64,000 bases of DNA from BPIH01 sp042408535 (GTDB lineage Bacteria > Chloroflexota > Limnocylindria > Limnocylindrales > CSP1-4). A program made the translations under genes and the position numbers. Below, one piece after another: positions 8,447 through 15,524 of the stretch. A model generated the notes under the pieces. It saw only the letters and a program-made list of their open reading frames with translations. It was not told the origin of the DNA and ran no database searches. Where the stretch lies: NCBI GenBank assembly GCA_042408535.1, contig JBHORA010000204.1:1-64000 (forward strand), in the 5' to 3' direction. The number at the start of each line of letters is the position of its first letter. Position 1 is the first letter of the stretch.

Positions 8447-9250
8447 TCAGGCTCCCCGCACGAGCCTGACCGGGATTCCGGCCGAGGCCATCGCCGCCTT
8501 GACGGCCGCGATCGAGTGGATCCGGCGGTGGAAGATGGAGGCGGCAAGGACGGCGTCGGCACCGCCGTCGCGGACGGCGGCCACGAAGTCGTCGGGACCG
8601 GCTGCGCCGCCCGAGGCAATGACGGGCACCGAGACCCGGCTCGTGATCGCCCGCAGGAGGTCAGTGTCGTAGCCCGAGCGAGTCCCATCGCGGTCGATGG
8701 AAGTGACGAGGAGCTCGCCGGCGCCGAGGGCGACCGCCCGCTCGGCCCAGGCGACGGCATCGAGCCCCGTTGGCCGTCGCCCCCCGGCGACGACGACCTC
8801 CCAGCTCGGGCTCTCACCGTCCGAACCGGCGGCGGGACCTCGGGCCGGCCGCCGCCGGGCGTCGATGGCGACGACGACGGCCTGGCTCCCGAAGCGACGG
8901 GCGCAGCGGCGGACGAGGGCCGGGTCGGCAACGGCGGCCGTGTTGAGGGAAACCTTGTCGGCCCCGGCCCGGAGGACGGCCCGCATGTCGGTCACCGAGC
9001 GAACACCGCCCCCGACGGTGAGGGGGATGAAGGCCCGCCGCGCCGTCCGCTCGACGATGTCGAGGAGCGTCGAACGGCCCTCGGGGGCGGCGGCGATGTC
9101 GAGGAAGACGAGCTCGTCAGCTCCCTCGGCGGCGTAGCGCTCGGCGAGGGTCGGGGGGTCGCCCTCGTCGACGAGGTCAACGAAGCGGGTTCCCTTGACG
9201 ACCCGACCGTGGGCGACGTCGAGGCAGGGGATGACCCGTCGGCGGAGCAT
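8447..9250 (-). CDS. hisF: Imidazole glycerol phosphate synthase cyclase subunit
   Basis: (Beta/alpha)8-barrel subunit that, with HisH, makes imidazole glycerol phosphate and AICAR (267 aa). Diagnostic segments are IPCLDVAHGRVVKGTRF (catalytic Asp in CLDV), LTVGGGVRS, DKVSLNTAAV, VVVAGGRRPTGLDAVAW, LLVTSIDRDGT (second catalytic Asp) and PVIASGGAAG. The ATG at 9250 is one base past the hisH stop, as expected for subunits made in equal amounts. A short extra loop, rich in Arg, Pro and Ala, follows VAIDARRRP. Confidence 0.96.
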   Translation of the reverse strand: MLRRRVIPCLDVAHGRVVKGTRFVDLVDEGDPPTLAERYAAEGADELVFLDIAAAPEGRSTLLDIVERTARRAFIPLTVGGGVRSVTDMRAVLRAGADKVSLNTAAVADPALVRRCARRFGSQAVVVAIDARRRPARGPAAGSDGESPSWEVVVAGGRRPTGLDAVAWAERAVALGAGELLVTSIDRDGTRSGYDTDLLRAITSRVSVPVIASGGAAGPDDFVAAVRDGGADAVLAASIFHRRIHSIAAVKAAMASAGIPVRLVRGA

Positions 9251-9251
9251 C

Positions 9252-9968
9252 TTAGGCCGTGCGCTCGAGGTGGCGCGGCGGAGCGCCCGTCTCGGTGGCC
9301 CGGCTCTCGGCACCGGTCCGCTCGGCGCCGACGAGGGCGAGAAAGTTGGCCAGGAGACGGAGCCCGTCGGAACCGGATCGCTCGGGGTGGAACTGGACGC
9401 CGAGGAGCCGACCCCGGGCGACGGCCGACACGAAGGGCTGGCCATGGGTCGTCCAGGCGAGGACCGCTCCCTCGGCTCGGCCGATCGGCGCTCCAGCGTA
9501 GGAGTGGACGAAGTAGAAGTCCGCTCCGTCGGGGATCCCCTCGAAGAGGGGATGGGGACGCGTCCGCGCGACCTGGTTCCAGCCGATGTGGGGCAGGGTC
9601 GGGGCTCCGACGAGGCGGACCGTTCGGCCCGGAAGGATGCCGAGCGTCTCGGCGCCGTCCTCGTCGCTCGCCTCAAAGAGGAGCTGGAGGCCGAGGCAGA
9701 TGCCGAGGTAGGGGCGATCGGCCTCGATCCAGTGGCGGAGCGGCTCGACGAGCCCCTGGCGGGAGAGCCGGACCATCGCCGGTCGGGCGGCGCCGACGCC
9801 GGGCACGACGAGGGCGTCGATCCCCCGGAGGTCCGCGGGCCGGCGGACGAGCGTCGCCCGGCCGCCGGCGGCGACGACGGCCTGCTCGATGCTGACGAGG
9901 TTCCCGGCCCCGTAGTCGACGATGCCGACCCGAACCGGTGCCCCGCCCTGGGGAACGGGCACCGTCAC
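9252..9968 (-). CDS. hisH: Imidazole glycerol phosphate synthase glutaminase subunit
   Basis: Class I glutamine amidotransferase (238 aa) that feeds ammonia to HisF. It has the nucleophile elbow YLGICLGLQLLF with catalytic Cys, the oxyanion region VVPGVGAA, and the His-Glu pair in GVQFHPERSG. The GTG at 9968 overlaps the hisB stop as GTGA. A second GTG lies two codons downstream. The C-terminal ~25 residues are a poorly conserved tail. Confidence 0.95.
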   Translation of the reverse strand: MTVPVPQGGAPVRVGIVDYGAGNLVSIEQAVVAAGGRATLVRRPADLRGIDALVVPGVGAARPAMVRLSRQGLVEPLRHWIEADRPYLGICLGLQLLFEASDEDGAETLGILPGRTVRLVGAPTLPHIGWNQVARTRPHPLFEGIPDGADFYFVHSYAGAPIGRAEGAVLAWTTHGQPFVSAVARGRLLGVQFHPERSGSDGLRLLANFLALVGAERTGAESRATETGAPPRHLERTA

Positions 9969-10630
9969 CGAAGGACCCCCTTCGTCGAGGCGACGCCGAC
10001 CCGCCGCGGGTCCGGCTCGCACGCGGCCCGGAGGGCGCGGCCGAGGGCCTTGAAGGCCGCCTCAGCGAGGTGATGGTCGTTCCGACCGCGACCGCTGAGG
10101 TGGACGGTCAGGCCACCCGTTCGGGCGAAGGCTTCGACGGCGTGCTCGACGAGCTGGAGCGGGAGACCGCCGACCCGCTCGCCCCGGAAGGGGAGTTCGA
10201 CGACGGCGTAGGGTCGACCGCCGACGTCGACGACGGCCTCGGCGAGGGCCTCGTCCATCGGCACCGCCGCCTGGCCGAAGCGAGCGATCCCGGACCGGTC
10301 GCCGAGGGCTCGGTCGAGGGCCGTCCCGAAACAGAGGGCAACGTCCTCGACGGTGTGGTGCTCGTCGACCTCGAGGTCACCCGAGGCCCGGATCTCCAGG
10401 TCGAAGCAGGCGTGGTGGGCGAGGCTGGCGAGGAGGTGGTCGTAGAAGCCGATCCCGCTCGCGACGGTGGCCCGACCGCTCCCATCGAGGTCGAGTTCGA
10501 CGAAGACGTCGGTCTCCCGGGTCCGGCGCTCGACGACGCTCCGGCGACGACGAGCCTCCGACGGCGTCGAGCCGTCCGAACGGTCGCCCGCGCCGTTCGT
10601 CCCGGTCGGTGTCGTGCGCTCCTCGCTCAT
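9965..10630 (-). CDS. hisB: Imidazoleglycerol-phosphate dehydratase
   Basis: Mn-dependent dehydratase for step 6 of the pathway (221 aa), without the N-terminal histidinol phosphatase found in enterobacterial HisB. Metal-binding motifs DEHHTVEDVA and NDHHLAEAAFKALGRAL are intact. The ATG at 10630 overlaps the hisC stop (ATGA). The first ~30 residues before RRSVVERRTRETDV are Ser/Thr/Gly/Arg-rich and may be dispensable. The source of histidinol-phosphate phosphatase is not obvious in the window; the PHP protein at 28084 is not adjacent. Confidence 0.95.
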   Translation of the reverse strand: MSEERTTPTGTNGAGDRSDGSTPSEARRRRSVVERRTRETDVFVELDLDGSGRATVASGIGFYDHLLASLAHHACFDLEIRASGDLEVDEHHTVEDVALCFGTALDRALGDRSGIARFGQAAVPMDEALAEAVVDVGGRPYAVVELPFRGERVGGLPLQLVEHAVEAFARTGGLTVHLSGRGRNDHHLAEAAFKALGRALRAACEPDPRRVGVASTKGVLR

Positions 10631-11832
10631 CGTCCGTCGTCGCCTCCCTCCGTCCTCGCGGGTTCGGTCTCCGCCTCGCTGACCTCGGCGGCGGCCATCT
10701 CTGCAGCGATGGCCCTCGCAGCCTCGATGAGCCGGTCGTTCTCGGCCGGCGCCCGGACCGTGAAGCGGAGACAGCCGGCGAGGACGTGGCCAGCGCCGAA
10801 GGTCCGCGGGACGAGGCCCCGCCGGAGGAGGGCCTCGGCGACCGCCGCCGCTCGGCTCGGCTCCGCGAAGTCGACGAGGAGGAAGTTCGTCACCGACGGC
10901 CCCACCCGCCAGCCGAGATCGCTGAGCGCCGCCGCAAGGCGGGGCCGCTCGGCCTCGATCCGGGCGACGTTCTCGTCGAGAGCCGTCGGATCGCGGAGGA
11001 CGGCCGTGCCGACGGCGACCGAGGGAACGCTCACCGAGCCGGGCGGCCGGTACGGTTCGAGGCGAGCGATCGTTGGCCGAGCGGCAACGGCGAAGCCGAC
11101 CCGGGCCCCGGCGATGGCGTAGGCCTTCGAGAGGGTCCGGACCGTGACGACGTTCGGCCAGCGACGGTGGCGGACGACGGCTCGGCGACCGACGAACTCG
11201 GCGTAGGCCTCGTCGAGGACGACGATCGGGGCCGGGCGGCCTGCGGCGGCGGCGTCGCTGGCAATGGCGTCGAGGAGGGCGTCGAGGCTGCCCTCGGGCT
11301 CGGGCTCCCCGGTCGGATTGTTCGGGTCGCAGAGCCAAACGAGGTCGGCCCGAGCGGCCGCCGCCCGGACGGCCTCGCCGTCGAGGCGCCAGCCCTCGCG
11401 GGCCGGGCGGCGGTGGACGGCGAGGACCGAGGCCGGTCGCTGCTCGCTGAGGACGCGGTACATGGCGTAGGTAGGGACCGGGACGACCGCCCTCCCTCCG
11501 GGCGGGAGGAAGGCCTTCGCGCAGAGGTCGAGGACCTCGTCGGCACCGGCCCCGACGAGGATCTCGTCGGGCTCCACTCGGTAGACGTCGGCGGCGGCCT
11601 CGACGAGGCGACGGTAGTCGCTCGGTGGGTACTCGCTCACGGGGACGTCGAAGCGGCCCGCGGCGAGGACCCGGGTCGCGGCCGCCGGTGGGGCCGGGCT
11701 CGTGTTCAAGTCGAAGCGGATGACGTCGGTCGGATCGAGACCGTATCGGGCGGCGACCTGCTCCGTCGTCGCCTCCCAGGCATAGCCGGCTGGCGCGATG
11801 GGGGAGGCGAACGTGACCGGCGTCGGGCTCAT
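10627..11832 (-). CDS. hisC: Histidinol-phosphate aminotransferase
   Basis: PLP-dependent fold-type I aminotransferase (401 aa). Visible signatures: FDLNTSPAPP near the N-terminus, VGAGADEVLDL, WLCDPNNPTGEP, VVLDEAYAEF, and the PLP lysine in TLSKAYAIAGARVGFAV. ATGA overlaps at both ends tie it to hisD upstream and hisB downstream. The Glu/Thr-rich final ~15 residues are unconserved. Confidence 0.95.
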   Translation of the reverse strand: MSPTPVTFASPIAPAGYAWEATTEQVAARYGLDPTDVIRFDLNTSPAPPAAATRVLAAGRFDVPVSEYPPSDYRRLVEAAADVYRVEPDEILVGAGADEVLDLCAKAFLPPGGRAVVPVPTYAMYRVLSEQRPASVLAVHRRPAREGWRLDGEAVRAAAARADLVWLCDPNNPTGEPEPEGSLDALLDAIASDAAAAGRPAPIVVLDEAYAEFVGRRAVVRHRRWPNVVTVRTLSKAYAIAGARVGFAVAARPTIARLEPYRPPGSVSVPSVAVGTAVLRDPTALDENVARIEAERPRLAAALSDLGWRVGPSVTNFLLVDFAEPSRAAAVAEALLRRGLVPRTFGAGHVLAGCLRFTVRAPAENDRLIEAARAIAAEMAAAEVSEAETEPARTEGGDDGR

Positions 11833-13238
11833 CGATCGCCCCTCGCCAGGGCCCCGTCCTCGGGAGGAGCTGGAGCCCCTTCGACGGGCGCCTCCGGGCC
11901 GCCGAGGCGGGCGAAGCGGACCTCGACGGCCGCCCGGTGGGCGAAGAGGCCCTCGGCCGCCGCCAACTCGCCGATGGTCGCCCGGAGGGCGGCGAGGCCG
12001 GGTCCGGAGATGCGCTGGACCTGGACGAAGCGCCCGTAGTGCTCGACGGAGAGGGCGCCGCAGGATCGGGCGAGGCCGCCCGTCGGGAGGACGTGGTTCG
12101 CCCCGCTGGCGTAGTCCCCGGCCGACTCCGGTGCCCAGCGACCGACGAAGACCGAGCCCGCGTTCCGAATCCGGCCGACGAGGGCCTCGGGATCGGCGAC
12201 GTCGAGGGAGAGGTGCTCGGGGGCGTAGTCGTTCACGAAGGCGATGGCCGCCTCGAGATCGGGGACGAGGACGATCCGGCCGTGCTCGGCGAGGGCCGTC
12301 TCGAGGACGTCCCGGCGAGGCGCGCTGGCGAGCTGGCGGAGGAGGGCTGCCTCGACCGCGTCGGCGACGGCTGGGCTCGTCGTGACGAGGATGGCCGGCG
12401 AATCGGGTCCGTGCTCGGCCTGGGTCAGGAGGTCGGCGGCCGCGACTTCGGGATCGGCGCTTTCGTCGGCGAGGACCATCCCTTCCGAGGGACCGGCAGG
12501 AAGGTCGATCCCGACGCTTCCGGCGAGCTCGAGCTTAGCCGCCGTGACGTACGGGTTGCCGGGCCCGACGATCCGATCGACGGGGCGGCAGCCCTCCTCG
12601 GGCAGGCCAACGGCGAGGGCGGCGACGGCCTGGGCGCCCCCGGCGACGAGGACCCGCTCGAGGCCGAGGAGGCCGGCCGCCCCGGCCAGGACGGGGTGGA
12701 GCTCGCCGTCGGGACCGGCCGGCGAGGCGGCGACGATCTCGCCGACGCCGGCGACCTGCCCGGGGACCACGCCCATGACGAGGGACGATGGATACGGGGC
12801 TCGACCCCCGGGGGCATAGGCGCCAACCCGGTCGAGGGGGATCCAGCGTCGCTCGATCTCGACCCCAGCCACGGTCGTGACCCGCACCGAGACCGGGAGC
12901 TGGGCCTCGGCGAACCGGCGGACGTTGGCGATGGCCGCCTCCAGGGCACCGCGAATGCTGGCCGGCAGCCGGTCCCGTGCCGCGACGAGGTCGCGGCGCT
13001 GAAGGAAGAGACGACCGTCGGCGAGGCCGCCACCGAAGGTCCGGTTCGCCTCCCGAACCGCGGCGGCCCCGTCCCGGGCGACGGCCTCGATGATCCGACG
13101 GGCGGCCTCGCGAACGGCCGGGTCCGGGACGGCGCCCCGGCGGACGAGGGCGGCCCGCTCGGCGGCGACGGCTGGCTCGTCGGCAGCCGCGCCGAGGTCG
13201 AGCCGACGGTGGCGGAGGGTCGTCGGGGTGGCGCTCAC
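11829..13238 (-). CDS. hisD: Histidinol dehydrogenase
   Basis: NAD-dependent Zn enzyme for the last two oxidations to histidine (469 aa, slightly long). It shows APGGRAPYPSSLVMGVVPG, GPGNPYVTAAKLELAGSVGI, GPSEGMVLADESADP, the Zn-ligand segment LLTQAEHGPDS, DYAPEHLSL and GDYASGANHVLPTGG. The GTG at 13238 overlaps the hisG stop (GTGA). The open frame continues much further upstream, but that part reads through hisG on another frame and is not protein-like. Confidence 0.95.
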   Translation of the reverse strand: MSATPTTLRHRRLDLGAAADEPAVAAERAALVRRGAVPDPAVREAARRIIEAVARDGAAAVREANRTFGGGLADGRLFLQRRDLVAARDRLPASIRGALEAAIANVRRFAEAQLPVSVRVTTVAGVEIERRWIPLDRVGAYAPGGRAPYPSSLVMGVVPGQVAGVGEIVAASPAGPDGELHPVLAGAAGLLGLERVLVAGGAQAVAALAVGLPEEGCRPVDRIVGPGNPYVTAAKLELAGSVGIDLPAGPSEGMVLADESADPEVAAADLLTQAEHGPDSPAILVTTSPAVADAVEAALLRQLASAPRRDVLETALAEHGRIVLVPDLEAAIAFVNDYAPEHLSLDVADPEALVGRIRNAGSVFVGRWAPESAGDYASGANHVLPTGGLARSCGALSVEHYGRFVQVQRISGPGLAALRATIGELAAAEGLFAHRAAVEVRFARLGGPEAPVEGAPAPPEDGALARGDR

Positions 13239-14095
13239 GGGACGATCTTCTCGATCGGCAGGACGAGGATCCCGGACGCACCGGCCGCTTTCAGGCGGGG
13301 CAGGAGACCCCAGACTTCGTCGGCCCCAACGACGGAGTGGATGGCGATCATCCCGTCGTGGGCGAGGGGGATGACCGACGGGGAGGCGAGGCCTGGCAGG
13401 AGGGCCTCGAGCTCGGGCAGCTTCACCGCCGGGGCGTTCATCATGACGTACTTCTTGTCGCGGGCGGCGATGACGGCCCCGAGCATCGTCTCGATGGCCG
13501 CCAGCTGCTCGGCTCGTTCCTGGCGAGCGCCGGGATTGGCGACGAGGACGGCCTCCGAGTCGAGGATGTCGCCGATCGGGCGGAGCCCGTTCATGGCCAG
13601 CGTCGAGCCGGTCGAGACGAGGTCGACGATGGCCTCGGCGAGACCGAGGCGCGGGGCGACCTCGACGGCACCCGAGATCGGGATGACGTCGACCGGGATC
13701 CGGCGCTCGGCGAAGAAGCGGCGGGCGGTGTTCGGATGGGCCGTCGCGACCCGGAGCCCGGCCAAATCTTCGACGACCTGGTACGGGGTGTCGTTCGGGA
13801 CAGCGGCGGCCAGCCGACAACGACCGAAGCCGAGGGCACGAACCCGGGGCAGCTCGGCGCCCGCCTCGGCGAGGAGGTCGATCCCGGTGATTCCCAGGTC
13901 GGCGACGCCGTCGCCGACGAACTCGATGACGTCGTTCGTTCGGACGAAGAGGATGTCGAGGTCGAAGTTCTGGACCCGGGCGACGAGGCTCCGGTCGTGC
14001 TCCTCGAAGACGAGCCCGGCATCGTGAAGGAGGGCGAGGCTCGGCTCGACGAGCCGGCCCTTGTTCGGGACGGCGAGGCGGAGGCGGCGGCTCAT
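13235..14095 (-). CDS. hisG: ATP phosphoribosyltransferase, long form
   Basis: First committed enzyme of histidine synthesis (286 aa). The length and the C-terminal ~80 residues (KYVMMNAPAVKLPELEALLP, then a segment ending GILVLPIEKIVP) mark the long HisG form with its own regulatory domain, so HisZ is not needed. Catalytic-domain motifs are LAVPNKGRL, DLGITGIDLLAE and IVDLVSTGSTLAMNGL. The ATG at 14095 overlaps the stop of the yerC-like gene. Confidence 0.95.
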   Translation of the reverse strand: MSRRLRLAVPNKGRLVEPSLALLHDAGLVFEEHDRSLVARVQNFDLDILFVRTNDVIEFVGDGVADLGITGIDLLAEAGAELPRVRALGFGRCRLAAAVPNDTPYQVVEDLAGLRVATAHPNTARRFFAERRIPVDVIPISGAVEVAPRLGLAEAIVDLVSTGSTLAMNGLRPIGDILDSEAVLVANPGARQERAEQLAAIETMLGAVIAARDKKYVMMNAPAVKLPELEALLPGLASPSVIPLAHDGMIAIHSVVGADEVWGLLPRLKAAGASGILVLPIEKIVP

Positions 14096-14460
14096 GGGTT
14101 CCGTCCCGGTGTCCCGCGTCCGGCCGGCGCCGGGGTCTCCGGAGTTGATCCGGTCCCTTCGGCTCGACCGGCGAGACGGTCGAGGAGGAGCCGATAGCCG
14201 CCCTCGCCGTGGTGGAGCCAGGCCGCGATCCGGGTGATCGTCGCCGTGCTCGCTCCCGTCCGGCGGGAGATCTCGGCGTAGTGGAGCCCCGCATCGAGGA
14301 GGCGGGCGACGGCCCACCGCTGGGCCATGTCGTGGAGCTCGCCGAGGGTGCAGAGGTCGCGGAAGAAGCGAGCCGCCTCGTCAACGGTTTCGAGGCGAAG
14401 AATGGCCTCGAAGAGGGCCGTCGTCTCGGGCGTTCGCCAGGAGTCGTCCCTGGGCTGCAT
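14092..14460 (-). CDS. YerC/YecD-type TrpR-family regulator, candidate histidine repressor
   Basis: A small DNA-binding protein (122 aa) of the TrpR superfamily. LCTLGELHDMAQRWAVARLL followed by AEISRRTGASTATITRI gives a helix-turn-helix. Proteins of this branch have been proposed as regulators of histidine genes (HisR). Here it is the first gene of the his operon, with its stop overlapping hisG, and a TrpR-like palindrome lies ~80 bp upstream. I chose the ATG at 14460; a GTG at 14514 would add 18 residues. Autoregulation and histidine sensing are inference. Confidence 0.85.
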   Translation of the reverse strand: MQPRDDSWRTPETTALFEAILRLETVDEAARFFRDLCTLGELHDMAQRWAVARLLDAGLHYAEISRRTGASTATITRIAAWLHHGEGGYRLLLDRLAGRAEGTGSTPETPAPAGRGTPGRNP

Positions 14461-14534
14461 CGGTCGTCTGGAGTCTCCGTCACCTGGCCGTCCGACCGGG
14501 TCGACGGGGGTCACCCCGCGGTCCCGGCGACTGT

Positions 14535-14558
14535 GCTAGTATGCTAGCATGCTACAAA
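14535..14558. promoter_or_regulatory. CTAG-type operator and divergent promoter region between yerC-his operon and hisA
   Basis: TAGTATGCTAGCATGCTA (14537-14554) is an 18-bp inverted repeat with one mismatched pair around the perfect ATGCTAGCAT core. GCTA also recurs every 8 bp at 14535, 14543 and 14551. CTAG half-sites resemble those of TrpR operators. TAGTAT on the plus strand and TAGCAT/CATACT on the minus strand could be -10 elements in both directions, so one protein could control hisA and the operon together. Confidence 0.6.
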
Positions 14559-14703
14559 AGCACGCGCTCGGAGCGTACCAGGCGGCGCCGCACGCGTCAA
14601 GGGACAGCCCCGGCCCGACGTCGGCTCGCAGACGGTGTGGGGCGGAGAAGGGCCGACGGCGGCTGCCGGCCGCCCGGCGCCGGCCGCGACGGAGGAGTGG
14701 TTC

Positions 14704-15456
14704 GTGAGCTTCGAGCTGTTGCCGGCGGTCGATCTCCGGGGCGGGCGGGTCGTTCGCCTCGTCGAGGGGGACTTCGGGCGGGAGACCCGCTACGCCGACG
14801 AGCCCCTCGCCGTCGCCGAGGCGTTCGCTGTCGCCGGGGCGCGCTGGCTCCACGTCGTCGATCTCGACGCCGCCCGGAACGGGGAGGGGAGTCCGGCGAA
14901 CCGAACGGCGGTCCGGCGTCTCGTCGGCGAGTTCGGCCGGCGGCTCGCGATCGAGGTCGGTGGCGGGATCCGGTCCGCCGCCGCGGCCGAGACCTGGCTC
15001 GAGCTCGGCGCTCGGCGGGTCGTCCTCGGGACGGCCCTCCTCCACGACCCGGAGCTCGGGGGCACCCTCGTCCGACGGGTCGGTCCGGGCCGTGTCGCCG
15101 CCGCCCTCGACGTCCGGGACGGGAAGGCCGTCGGGGAGGGTTGGCGGCCCGGCGCGGTCGCGGTCCCCGTCGAGACGCTCCTCGATCGACTCGCTGGGGT
15201 CGGGATCGAAACCTTCGTGGCGACCGCCATCGTCCGCGACGGCCGCCTCGGTGGTCCGGATCTCGAGCTCCTCGGCCGGCTCGTCGCCCGCCGGCGGGGG
15301 ACGATCATCGCCTCGGGAGGGATCGCGTGTCTCGGGGACCTCGAGGCCGTCCTTCGGCTCGGCTGCGGCGGTGCCATCGTCGGTCGAGCGCTCTACGAAG
15401 GTCGACTCGAGCTCGGCGCCGCCCTCGCCCTCGTCGGCCGCCTCGCGGCAAACTGA
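14704..15456 (+). CDS. hisA: Phosphoribosylformimino-AICAR ribotide isomerase
   Basis: (Beta/alpha)8-barrel isomerase, step 4 of histidine synthesis (250 aa). It has the acid residue in PAVDLRGGRVVRL, VGGGIRS, LGTALLHDP, AALDVRDGKAVGEGW with the second catalytic Asp, TAIVRDG, and IASGGIACLGDL. GTG start with GGAGGAG (14691-14697) six bases upstream. It is transcribed divergently from the rest of the his genes and shares their putative operator. The ~150-nt leader holds nothing I recognise. Whether it also does TrpF work (PriA-like) cannot be told from sequence alone. Confidence 0.95.
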   Translation: MSFELLPAVDLRGGRVVRLVEGDFGRETRYADEPLAVAEAFAVAGARWLHVVDLDAARNGEGSPANRTAVRRLVGEFGRRLAIEVGGGIRSAAAAETWLELGARRVVLGTALLHDPELGGTLVRRVGPGRVAAALDVRDGKAVGEGWRPGAVAVPVETLLDRLAGVGIETFVATAIVRDGRLGGPDLELLGRLVARRRGTIIASGGIACLGDLEAVLRLGCGGAIVGRALYEGRLELGAALALVGRLAAN

Positions 15457-15467
15457 GCGAGGGGACT

Positions 15468-15480
15468 GCCGCCCGGCGGC
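15468..15480. terminator. Short GC hairpin between convergent hisA and EF-G2 gene
   Basis: GCCGCC-C-GGCGGC lies 12 nt after the hisA stop and 45 nt from the convergent stop at 15525. Such hairpins are common by chance in this composition. Confidence 0.25.
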
Positions 15481-15524
15481 CCGCAGGATCCGGGCCCGAT
15501 GGCGAACGGCCGCCGTGGCCGGCG

